Positions 35,939-45,946 of a stretch of DNA of 64,000 nucleotides are shown here, piece after piece. The stretch lies in NCBI GenBank assembly GCA_003952965.2, contig CM025855.1, positions 3,050,707-3,114,706 on the forward strand. Reading direction: 5' to 3'. Origin of the DNA: Morella rubra (Eukaryota; Streptophyta; Magnoliopsida; Fagales; Myricaceae). The notes under the pieces are model-generated. The model searched no databases. It saw only the letters and a list, made by a program, of their open reading frames with translations, and was not told where the DNA came from. Each line of letters starts with the position of its first letter. Positions within the stretch are counted from its first letter, which is position 1. A program made the translations under genes and the position numbers.

Positions 35939-38900
35939 CCTTGAAGACATTTCTCTTTGCAACGATGAAGAAAGTCATCAGTATAGTTTCTGAACAAACT
36001 GTCAAGACGTTTTACTAATTTCGGAATATCCACTGCAGGTAAAATATCCCAAATCTTAAAAACTTGAATGTATCTCAATTCCCCAACTTCTTCACTCCAT
36101 TCCTTTACGATGTCATTTGCACAAATGATATAAAGGTCTCCAATCTTAAATTGCTTTAACATCTGTGAAGAACTTTCACAAACTGGATCTAAACTCCTCT
36201 TCTTGGGTCTCCAGCCATTGGAAAGCATAAGCAGATGGTTTATAACTGATTTCTTTTGCTGTACACACTTCAGTTTCCGAAATGATTTCAGAAAATTGTC
36301 ACTGAAAAGAACCTGTTGAAATTGCAAGAGTAAAAATACATAAAATTTAATAAGGAGAACTCCACAGCCTATTAAGGAAAGAGAATTAACATTGCCACTA
36401 GTCAAAAGTAACAAGGTAGATAGTTTTTAGGAACAGCATAAATAAGGACTGAATTCCATTACCTTCCACCTTGCATTTCTGAAAAGTATGCTATCACTAT
36501 TAAGCAAATCATCAAATTGGTCAAGGGCTTTCTTCACATAAAAAATTGCTTTGTGCAAATCCTTGTCTTCATCAGCATTAAAGAAACATTGACGATTCTT
36601 AGCATCGAGGACTAAGGCTTCCCAGACAGAGTCACTATTTGCTAGTGTGCTTTCATTTCCCACGATCCATAAACAGTGCCTGAAAGGAATTATTGGGCCA
36701 ATTGTTATTCACCGTTCTTGTCAAAAGGAAACAAAAAGCAAGCTTGTCAAACGAGATCACATAATGAATTACCTAGCCCTTGTAAGAGCAACATTAGTCC
36801 TCTGAGGTTTCGACATGAAACCAACCGACGAATACCTATTACATCTTACAGTTGATAATATTATTATGTCCTCTTCCCCACCTTGGAAACCATCAACTGA
36901 CTTCAACTTCACTGCAAACCCTTCAATGTTATAATACCGTCCAAGTTTATCTTGAATTGCAGCTACTTGAGCAGCATAAGGAGATATTACACCAACACTG
37001 AGCTTCTGTCTTGACCCAACCCAACCTTTATTCAAAGCAAAAGCCAAAAAGTAGGGGAAATTATTTAAAAACAAAAAAGAGTTACAAGAGAGGAAGTTCC
37101 ATCATCAATAGATCTAGAAACAACGACCATATAAATGGATAAAGAGCTAACAGACCACGTTAATGACAAAAACATGTATTTGCAGTCTTTTAATGATTCA
37201 TTACATTGATTTTCATCTTGTTTTACTCTATCCCATGTTCCGGTCCTACCATCTGCTAAATTAACAATACCTAACGTGTATCAAACTGCATCTTGCCTGA
37301 AAAGCAAAAACTGACCTATATATATGATAAGATAATCATCATCTACTCTCCTACCCTTACAAGTGTCTAATCCAATACAGTTTTTGAAAAGACTAGATCA
37401 CAAAATAATTTTGACTGAACTCATCTTTCGTTACTACATCATCTAAGGAAATAGATATTAATCGGATCAATTCATTAACATGCATCCTACTAATGACTGT
37501 AATGTGCTAACATGAACAAATATAACAATACTATAGAGGAGAAAGGATTAAATGGAAACTGTATCATAAGTAGCTTCCAGGAAGAAATATCTTTCTTTAT
37601 AAAAGCTAAATCCAAAAAATGCCCTATAAGCTATGCAGAAACTGATTAGCCTTCACCTCAATGAAAGAGAATCTTGGAATATGAGACTTCAAATGGTGTC
37701 ACGTTTACCTTTGTATAACTTCCGCAATAGCTTCATAACAACAGCAACCTCAACCAGATTTCTCCAACCATGCCCAACATCATCCTTCTCTTCTCTTCCA
37801 CCTACTATATTTATGAAAGAATAGGCACCAAACATTGGCCAGGGAAGATACTGCTTTTCATAGCTTTTTCTCTTAACTTTTGAAGCATCTAAAATCTGGT
37901 TGAAGTAAAAATTTGAATTTGGGAAGGAACTTATGGATGGATGCATTCGGTATTGTACGTTCAGAAGATGCTTCATTTTACCCAGCAAGATCAATCTCTC
38001 AAATAAACTTCTCCCAAAACCAGCTTCAGCAGAAATCTATAAGAAACATATTAGATTTAAACGAACTAAGGAAAAAGGAGACAAAGTGGAATTTAAACAA
38101 AGTGATGATTCACACACATTGCTTTCCACCATTGCTGGTAATTGGCATTCATCTCCGACAAGAATAGCATGTCTTAAACCCGGAAGTTGCAGGGGTATGG
38201 TTGACTCACACTCCTTTAACTGTGCAGCTTCGTCAACAACCAGAACGTTTAGAGGCTCCATTGCCACTGACCGCAGCTTATAAGAACTCGAAGCAGTGCA
38301 AAAAAGTAAGGAAGCTGCTCGAAAACAAAATTCAACTATTGACCTTTTGTCCGTACTGCTTGGAAGGTCAAGTTCATTAAACGAACTCCGAAGATTTTTT
38401 AAAACCAAAAGGCATTCTTTTCTCCTTGCATGCAACAGGAAAGAAATATCCACGAATGGATTCTCAATATCTTCATGTAATTCTGAATCAGAAAAAAGCT
38501 TCTCCAATGCTACAGATTCCACATTATGTTGAAACAATAGTTTTCCAAAAGACTCCAGTAGGCCACCAATACGAGAGACCATGTTTTGGTAATTGTTTTC
38601 CAGTATGTATTTCTTGGGTAAATGTGTACAAAAGACACGAAAACAATTCTTGAGCGGAGTTGAAGTAGACACAAATCTTTCTCTCAAAAAATCAAGAAAT
38701 GACTCGTACTTTCGTTTGCTACCGTCAGTTTTATCACTACTTTCCCCCTCTTCGATTTCTTTTTCATTGCTCTGTTCTTTTTCTTTGATAGATTCGTTTT
38801 CCAAGAATATGTGGTATTGGGAAACACAATCCTCAAGAAGATCAATCATTGAAGCAAAACAATGCCTCCAACCAGTCACAGGCCCCAAGAACTCTGTAAG

Positions 38901-39342
38901 CCTTTGGACCCGATAATCCAAATATATCTCTTCGATGTCTGAACCAAGTTTGAGACTCGCCTTACTCCCAAATAAGAGAATATCCCCCACTGAGCAAAAC
39001 AAACCATCAGTTCCAGAGTCTGTTGCAATTGATTCTTTCACAAGCTCAAGTACACAGGAGGACACTCCTTTAATTGCAACATTCGTCGGGGCACAGGTAA
39101 GAGTCCTGTATCCCATTTCCAAAAGCTTGAAGAGCAGTGTACTTGTGGTTTTTGTTTTCCCTGTACCCGGGGGACCCCATATAAGTTCCACTGCTGACTT
39201 GTGGTTGCAATGAATCTTATCAAGACATGCAAGAACTGCCTTCGGTTTGGGACTTATCCAGTCCAGAAGTCACACTGGTCCCAAATTTCCCATCCCAGCC
39301 GCAATCACTCTGCTCAGAACAGAGATCACAATCTTCCTCTAT
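35939..39342 (-). pseudogene. Copy B exons 3-7: Sen1/Upf1-like SF1B helicase module
   Basis: From about 39235 down to 35939 every exon is open and joins in phase: Walker A GPPGTGKTKTT, motif [34 protein letters not shown] and NVALTRAR. An extra base near 39241 disconnects this from the first 33 codons of exon 3. The first 120 nt of exon 3 differ from copy A by about 14%, whereas the following sequence over Walker A is identical, giving a sharp divergence boundary. Confidence 0.8.
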
Positions 39343-39676
39343 CTGTTTTTCAACATGGAAGGAAGAAATCATCACATGAAGTCCCAAAATAAATGTCAAT
39401 AAGACAAACGATGGACCAAAACAAATTTCTGTTATCATAGTTGATGCATATACAAAACAAGGAAACACTTGCAGATCGCCTTTCACAAGTGAAAATAGAT
39501 AGAAAGAAGAGATCAAAACAATGGTTAAGTGATTGAATTAAACATTTCCTATTAGTTAAGCTATTGGGATAACTAGGTAAAATTGGGCATTCTCATGTTG
39601 AGCCAGATTTTTGTTTTTCTTCTCTCCTTTTAAAAATATTCGTAATGAGTGCAACAGAAGATCCCAAGTTACTTAC

Positions 39677-41368
39677 AAAAGAATCAGCGCACAAAATTTT
39701 CTTGATAATCTTTTGATTTCCAGGCATGTGCAACGCATTCCAAATTCTCTTGTTAGGTGTTATATTGATCAAGAAAATCACAAACAACGATTTACTGATC
39801 CCAGCATCCACTTCAATGTCTTTACGCCTTGACTTTAAATAGAGTAGATGTGCCATTCCCCTCATGCTCATCCTCTGGAATTTTAGTGACAGCTAGGAAA
39901 GCCCATTGTAATCCTATTCTTTGTAAATCAGTGACATCCTCGGGTTTGGCATTTGCGAAAACAAATATATCCCCTGGCAATGTCTTGTAAGGCTCCTCAC
40001 CACGAACATTGTGTCTGTTTTTCCAGTGATCAACCTTAACATCATACAATTTTGATCCATATGGCCTCGACTCCTGTAAACTCCAGTATTTCAGCAAAAG
40101 GGGCTCTTGATATAATCTCCATACTTGAATGCAGTTGTGCTCGAGTTTCTTCCAGTAAAGGGTAAACGTATGACCCAAAATACTGCTCAATTGATTCAAA
40201 GGATTGTGGAATCTTCTCTACCTATAAAAGGATGACAAAGAAAAACCTTGGGGGTTAACAAGCACAAATAAACAAATTATTTCTACTGTAATTAGACAAC
40301 AATGAATATGGAAATCTTCTACAGGTTTAACCAATACTTCAAGAACATGACAAGTTTCCCTTCTCGTCTCATCATTGCATTTTATTTGCTTCTTTCTTTT
40401 TCACTATGTGGCGGTTGTAGGAATCGTACAAAACATGCCACAAAAGTCTCTACCACTAGTCTTTCTTATTGGTTGAAATATTTCCAGAGATACCTTTTAG
40501 AATACTAACACAATTTGATCCAGCATTAACCAATATCCTATGATACCAATTCAATTTTAGAAGGATGAAATATAGTGGAAGCGTAAAGATGTGGACGCAT
40601 CTTAGTATTCTAAAGTTGATGAATGTCATGAAGATTTTACTTTTTAATCCAGGAAATATCCCATCCATCAGTAACAAAAACACTGAATCTCAAATTATTT
40701 ACTCAACTAGTTGTTGTATGGCAATAGCTTCTATTAATTAGTAAAACAAACAACTCTGAGAACCAAAAAAATATTGAGAGCCAAGTAATCAAACACAAAG
40801 AAAAGTTCGATTTTTCTCTTATCTTTCCTTGGATTCGCTTTTAGACCCTTTCCTTAGAAAAGCTAAGATTTCGTCTCCGGAAGAAAGAAATAAGAGCATT
40901 TATTTGAACTAGATCAGCTATGTCCAGATGTAGCTGACCTGAAACGTCAAACAAATAACAAAGAAAGATTAATTAGCCGCTGACAAACCAACTTATCACT
41001 GAACTGCACATACAATGCTTTTCTCACGACGAGATCATGATGCACACTATCTTGCTCTTTCAATTTGTTTGATCATTTTGATATCCACTGTGGCGAAAGA
41101 TAATAACAATAATATAAACACCTTTTTTATCGGTTTCTTCGTCATTGAGGATTAGAAGCGGTGCATTATCCAGAAATATGCTGTAAAATCTCTGAATTGT
41201 AGTAAACTAAATCAAGACGTACGGACAGACAGTTGGAACAGAGCAAACCTCGTTCCTGTAAAGGTTTTCTTCGTATATTTCTTCCAGGGACCAAGAAAGC
41301 ACAATATCTGTGAACGCATATGCAGTAGGAACTGCTCCCTCCTTGTCCAAAAAGTCCGCCTCCATCAT
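39677..41368 (-). pseudogene. Copy B exons 1-2: Sen1-like N-terminal region
   Basis: Exon 1 (41249-41368, 40 codons) starts at tandem ATGs and encodes FTDIVLSWSLEEIYEENLYRN. Exon 2 (39677-40221) begins VEKIPQSFESIEQYFGSYVYP but shifts frame after FAEILE (extra base near 40083). It continues as SRPYGSKLYDVKVDHW in the next frame and meets a stop near 39826 where two bases are missing relative to copy A. Intron 1 (40222-41248) is uninterrupted. Confidence 0.75.
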
Positions 41369-41728
41369 TTCCACTCTTCCAACACCTTTCTCAAACTCTT
41401 GTTTACTTCAATCTGCCTGCAATATGAACGATGGATGCGATATCAAAAACCGAGTTCACATGTTACTTTAAATTCTAAAAGCATGATGCATGTTAGAAAG
41501 AAAGGGGCTGGATTCTTAGCAAGTACGGTTCGGAAACATTAGGAAAAGGAAAAGAAATGGAAAAAAAAAAAGGTTGCAAAAGATCAAGTACGTGGTGAAC
41601 ACAAAGGAGGTAAGTTTTGAAGTCTCCTCTGATCAGCTTCCTTGACAGAAGTCCTCTCAAGTTCTAGAGATAACGCTTCGGGAATATGTTCCTAAAATAA
41701 AAAAAAACACATTCCCCCCACTTCCCTC

Positions 41729-41938
41729 CCACGTGCATTTGTCAAAATGACGATTGAATTTCCACGGTTGAGACAATTACGTACAAAAGGCCGATGCGCA
41801 AAAGTACCGTTCTAGACATAATGACATATTCGTCAAAAAACTCTTCGTGAAGCGGCAATTCCCCCCTCTTCCCTTCCACGTGCATTTGTCAAAATGACGA
41901 TTGAATTTCCACGGTTGAGACAATTACGTACAAAAGGC
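41729..41938. repeat. 63-bp perfect direct repeat upstream of copy B, with CACGTG G-boxes
   Basis: 41729-41791 and 41876-41938 are identical over 63 bp, each starting with a CACGTG core and containing CAATTACGTAC. The pyrimidine-rich sequence just before each copy is also similar. They lie about 360-570 bp upstream of the copy B start codon. Copy A has only one related, diverged version (about 24800-24880). Confidence 0.85.
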
Positions 41939-41988
41939 GGGTGCTCGAGGAGAATTATGCTCGACTAATATATATATAGTTTATTATT

Positions 41989-42159
41989 TACTTCTGTTAG
42001 CCGGGTACTGTAGCCCAGTGGCAGGCCGCATGATCTGCTTTAGAACACATAAGCTTGCATGCTGAGTTTCAATTCTCACCGCCCGAGGTTTAGGACGTGG
42101 ATATAGTATGATTTCACCGTAACCTGAATTTTTTATTAATTAAAAAAAAGTAAAAAAAG
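41989..42159 (+). mobile_element. tRNA-derived SINE
   Basis: A short element with an A-box-like TAGCCCAGTGGC (about 42011-42022) and a B-box-like GAGTTTCAATTCTC about 50 bp further, followed by an A-rich tail. It is flanked by a perfect 13-bp duplication ATAGTTTATTATT (41976-41988 and 42160-42172). Copy A has an unoccupied 'tagtttattatt' at the equivalent place (about 24920). Confidence 0.78.
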
Positions 42160-42172
42160 ATAGTTTATTATT

Positions 42173-42797
42173 ATTTTGCTATGAATATCGATTTACCATT
42201 TATACTGTATATCATGATTTATGTGATATTAATTCTAGGGATAAATGTCAAATTAGTCCCTGTGTTTTACGCGAAAATTGAATTGGTTTCTATGATATGA
42301 AAAACATAAATTTAGTCTTCATCCTCTCTACTCTGTTTTGCCGTTAGTCTCTCCTCATTTCGTTAGCTCATTTAACAGAAAAGACTCCACATCAGCCCTC
42401 AACGCCATGTAATCTCTCTAGGTCAGCTCAACTCTCCCAAGTACTCAAGTCCACGTAAATGAACCCTAACCCCACATGTCTCTCACTTCTGCACAAGATC
42501 TAGCTGAAATTTCTCTCAGTTCTTCTTCACAAAACCTTCCGCAAGATCTATTGTGAAATTTCTCTCATTTTCTGTTAACGTTTGCCCTAACCTTAATTTG
42601 TTCACACTCTCTGGTAGTCACTCTTCTCATCCGCAAGATCTACATCAAAATTTCTCTCATTTTCTTTTTGAACTTCCTCCATTTTCAACTTATGCCATGC
42701 CGTGAAGCTGCATTGCCTTTGTGAAAAATCTTGTGCTGCTCATAGACCAAAAGTGTGCATATAAACTCTGTTTCTCATCTTGAATCTCCATGCAAAA
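42173..42797. other. Leader region of the GRF fragment
   Basis: At 42235-42330 'gggataaatgtcaaattagtccctgtgttttacgcg' resembles a DNA-transposon end seen repeatedly in plant genomes; no inverted partner was found. Three loose repeats of CAAGATCTA-n-AAATTTCTCTCA-n occur at about 42496-42690. Confidence 0.35.
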
Positions 42798-43138
42798 ATG
42801 GAATCATCTAGATCTGCCTTGTTTGATTCGGGTGTGGAGGCCTATTTCTACAATTATGGCATTCAAGCATCACTGAGGACTTCTTGGAAGGAGAAAAATC
42901 TTGGAAGACGCTTCTTTGGATGTCCAAAATATGGTACAAAATCGATAAGTGATTGTGTTTGGTAAAATTTCAAAGTGAAACTGTCTGATCCATTATCATT
43001 GTAATTGTTGCTATACAGATGCCACCGGCTTGTGGGTATTTTGTGTGGCATGACTCCCCTCTCTGCAAGCGTACTTTGGAGTTTTTTCCTAGTTTATTAA
43101 GAAGAATCAATATGCTAGAGGCTGAAGTCCAGAAGTAA
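42798..43138 (+). pseudogene. GRF zinc-finger protein remnant (At4g04775-like)
   Basis: The first ORF (42798-42965) reads GVEAYFYNYGIQASLRTSWK and then GRRFFGCPKYG. The second (43019-43138) reads CGYFVWHDSPLCKR and then SLLRRINMLEAEVQK. Together they are the GRF-type zinc finger and short coiled-coil tail of the plant At4g04775-like family. No splice pair joins them in frame (joining at the GTAAAA donor makes a stop), and the first zinc ligand is Tyr instead of Cys (YNYG where the family has YNCG). I read it as a decayed copy, possibly carried by a transposon. Such proteins are small and of uncertain nucleic-acid-related role. Confidence 0.65.
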
Positions 43139-44913
43139 AGAGAGAAGGAAAGAAGGCTAGATTGGTCTGGTTGTTTCATGAGTGTTGGGACTAGTTGTAA
43201 TTCGTGTGGCACTGTGGTTTTAGATCGAGTGTGGGTATTTTGTGTCTGTAAATGGGGTATGCTTTGTCTCAAATGGCATGCTTGAGGGTATTTTGTGTCT
43301 GTGTGAATGGGATATGCTGGAGGCAGTGTCTTATATGTCAGTTTATTGTGATGGTTCAACTTAGTTGAATTGTGGCTAGTTTTTTATGTTGCTTTAATGT
43401 AATGGTTCAAGTTGGTTGACTTATGGTTAGCTAACTGAATGTGTGTTCTGTTTTTAAAAGCATTTGTGCAGTAAACCGATGAAATGGTCCTCATCATTTG
43501 GTAGCATTGTCTCTTAAATGGTGTATGACGTCCCTTAAATGTTCCTGGATGGCAAACCATAACAGACACATCATAACATAATAGAAAAGCATGGGAAGAA
43601 GTTCCTGAAATCCACATCACATGGCCATTGTCTTGGCCATAACAGACCATGAATATAACATAATATCTCAGCCCTTCTTGGGTATAACAGAAAATACATA
43701 ATAGTTTCAAAATAAAAGCTTTAACGGTGTACGTTACAATAAGCAAGTAAACAGTGCATCCTTTTCCCAACAAACACCAACAAAACGGATATATCTCCTT
43801 CCACCATCTTCCATTGTGCTTCAAAAAACCGCTCCAAAAGCTGCAGCCAAAAAAGCATCCAACAGCTTCCAACTAATTAACTTTCAAAATGGCCACCAGA
43901 TATCTGCAAAATATATATAACAGATGGTGAAAATCAAACACCATTTCTGCAAAATCAGACAATGGCACCTTTTCCTCCATCTGAGGTAATTAGTTATATA
44001 CATTCAGTAAAAATTAAATCTATCAATCTCTAATTACATGTTAGTATTCTTTGTTAATATACAGATAGTTTATTTCATACCTACTAATTAGAGTCTCTAT
44101 TAATGAACTTAAGCACCTCGCATATGTTGTATAGGTCAAGAGGGATGAACAATATCCACTGTAATTTTCTTTTCGAATTGTACGGTGCAATTCATATAAA
44201 AATAGACACAATAAGTGAACCCTATACTATATTTGATGTTGTTCATGTAAAGTTTCGAACATCATGAACTCTACAATAGGGTTCGCTTGCTATGTGATCT
44301 ATTTTTCTTTGAATTGTATAGTGCAATTTGAATAGAAAATTACCGAGAATATTCCTAGGAGTTCTAAACTCTACTTGCACAATAATTTCCCTTCTGGCCC
44401 TCCTTAGAGTCTGGCATAATTAATTAGCACAGAAAAATTAATGCATGCACTATATTACTATTAGTTGCTCGCATCTGTGACCTATATATGAAACTGAGGA
44501 ATCGGCCGGTACGCTCTTCGACATCGTGCGCAATATTGCGCAATTGCCATGCAATAAAAGTAACGGAGTTTTTGTTTTTATAGGAAGAAATCAACATTTT
44601 GTGTTTTGACAATATTTGAAAGAGGCCGACACGGAGAAAAATAAAAAGAAATATTATTTCCGTACATTTGTTTGTTTTTTTTTAAATGATTTTTTGTGTT
44701 TCCCTTTATAGTTTGTTCTGGCTAGCTAGTCAACTATTGACCCATTACCTACACAGACAATATTTTAATATCGTGATTTAACCGAAGTATCATTAAACGA
44801 CAAACAAAGCGCAGTACTAAACCAGGAATTGTTTTGGTTAATTACTTAACCAGTATTAATTCTATTGGCTGTTCCAAAATAGCAAAATACTAATGATTCA
44901 GAATCTGAAATTA
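43139..44913. other. Intergenic spacer
   Basis: No supported gene. An antisense ORF of 162 codons (43384-43872) has no recognisable domain and cysteine/aromatic-biased content. At 44199-44345 two similar segments ('gaattgtac/tagtgcaatt') hint at a local duplication. Confidence 0.4.
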
Positions 44914-45290
44914 AGAGTATGTTCGTTTTTACAATTTTTCTAGAATATAAATATATTCACAAAATCAACCTTCAAAATCTAAAAAATTTATACACAAATA
45001 CAAATACATTTTACACGATCTTTAACAACTTTTCACACAAACTACAATAACTTTTCAAAAAAAAAATTATAATAAATCTTCTCTTTCTATATTTTTCACT
45101 AATTTTAATATTTTTTTATTAAACGATTACATCAAATCATCTTTCTCACGTCTTTTTATAAATTCTAACAAAAATTAAATATTTTTAAAATTTTTCACTG
45201 ACCTTTACATAAAAAACTGTAAAACTCTAATTTATATAAATATTCACAATTCTACTAAAATCATACAGTTTTTTACGAACGAACACCCTA
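44914..45290. mobile_element. Candidate MITE
   Basis: An AT-rich 377-bp block whose left end GAGTATGTTCGTTTTTAC and the complement of its right end TAGGGTGTTCGTTCGTAA are imperfect inverted repeats of the hAT-like type common in plants. A target duplication could not be fixed. Confidence 0.45.
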
Positions 45291-45352
45291 AATTTTCCTC
45301 GACAACAAATCGGTTTACCTAGTGCATTTCGATCTATCCGGCCCTACGACCA

Positions 45353-45396
45353 CGAGTTATAGACGGCCAAGATTAAACCATCTCCAAAAAAATAAT
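45353..45396 (+). promoter_or_regulatory. Conserved promoter block of small gene 2
   Basis: GAGTTATAGACGGCCAAGAT followed by TAAACCATCTCCAAA, 354 bp upstream of the ATG, aligns with 27829-27870 and 48854-48895. AT-rich and repeat-like sequence just upstream of the block is unrelated between the three genes, which makes the match stand out. Confidence 0.65.
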
Positions 45397-45544
45397 ACTC
45401 GCCCAGAACATAGGACGTGGAGCTGCATGGCCTGCATGGTCTGAATCTGGCCTACTACTAGCCACTCTCCACCGTCCTCCCTTCCCGATCTTTCTCAGTC
45501 TTTTAGTCCCTCAGTTTCCTCCGGTTCTCTATCCCTACCTCCTT

Positions 45545-45554
45545 TATATAAATA
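45545..45554 (+). promoter_or_regulatory. TATA box of small gene 2
   Basis: TATATAAATA about 153 bp upstream of the ATG, at the same place as weaker TTTAAATG and CTAAATA sequences in small genes 1 and 3, each followed by a pyrimidine-rich start region. Confidence 0.7.
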
Positions 45555-45706
45555 CCCATCTAAACCTCTTTCCTTCTCGTCTATCATTGGCCTCGGAGAG
45601 CACGAACACGCTCTCTGCTTGGAATCTTTATAACCTTACGTTTCCTAGCTTCATTTCTGAACCGGCAATCTCTCATCAGTACTGCCGTTTCATTTGTATT
45701 CGTGCA

Positions 45707-45946
45707 ATGATGTCGATGTTCAGCCCCTTTGATGCTCTCTGCGCCGAATCCAAAGGGCACAAGATGAGCCTGTGGACGAGCTCTAACAAAGAGCCGAAGC
45801 CGACTCCAAAGCCAGTAGAGAAAGAAGGGACATCCACAACCACCAACGTGAGCAAGCCGCAGCAACCACTGCAGAAACAGAGGAGGCCGAGGTTCGCACC
45901 GGAGATTGATGGTATCCACTTTTTTGAAACCATACTTCCTTACTGA
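45707..45946 (+). CDS. Small protein 2 (79 aa) with FAPEIDG-x-H-x-FET C-terminus
   Basis: Starts at the first of two adjacent ATGs (45707), the same position as in the paralogs; the open frame upstream reaches a TTG at 45587 but lacks an ATG. The protein begins MMSMFSPFDALCAESKGHKM, has a K/P/T-rich middle (NKEPKPTPKPVEKEG) and ends FAPEIDGIHFFETILPY. Relative to protein 1 the substitutions are mostly conservative at both ends while the middle varies in length, as expected for conserved terminal motifs joined by a flexible linker. It has its own conserved upstream block and a clear TATA box. The function is not known to me. Confidence 0.8.
   Translation: MMSMFSPFDALCAESKGHKMSLWTSSNKEPKPTPKPVEKEGTSTTTNVSKPQQPLQKQRRPRFAPEIDGIHFFETILPY

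Larger units (their letters stand above)
28859..41368 (-). pseudogene. TRANK1-like dual SF1 helicase/TPR gene, copy B (disrupted)
   Basis: The same 14 exons as copy A: 41249-41368, 39677-40221, 38118-39342, 37709-38036, 36773-37025, 36463-36679, 35939-36312, 35300-35794, 33792-34980, 33229-33580, 32470-32706, 29316-31927, 29074-29222 and 28859-28987. Splice sites are preserved. Lesions: an extra base near 40083 and a two-base loss near 39826 in exon 2, an extra base near 39241 just before Walker A, an extra base near 33481 in exon 10, and a lost base in the last exon. It also has the frame losses in exons 11 and 12 shared with copy A. Exons 3 (after 39241) through 9 are open and match the family, so a shorter product containing both ATPase cores might still be made from an internal start; that is speculation. 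Confidence 0.72.
28742..42172. repeat. Segmental duplication, copy B
   Basis: Direct-orientation partner of 3419-24945, with the complete helicase locus and upstream sequence but without the copia, LINE-fragment and TRIM insertions of copy A. Unlike copy A it has a 63-bp promoter repeat and ends at a SINE whose target duplication coincides with the limit of homology. Confidence 0.9.

Noticed and set aside
43384..43872. 162-codon minus-strand ORF rich in Cys and aromatic residues
   Set aside because: No recognisable domain, no splice or promoter support, and composition as expected from an AT-rich antisense read.
45587..45706. Upstream extension of small protein 2 to 119 residues
   Set aside because: The extension begins at TTG, not ATG, and is not conserved in small genes 1 and 3; the tandem ATG at 45707 matches the paralogs.
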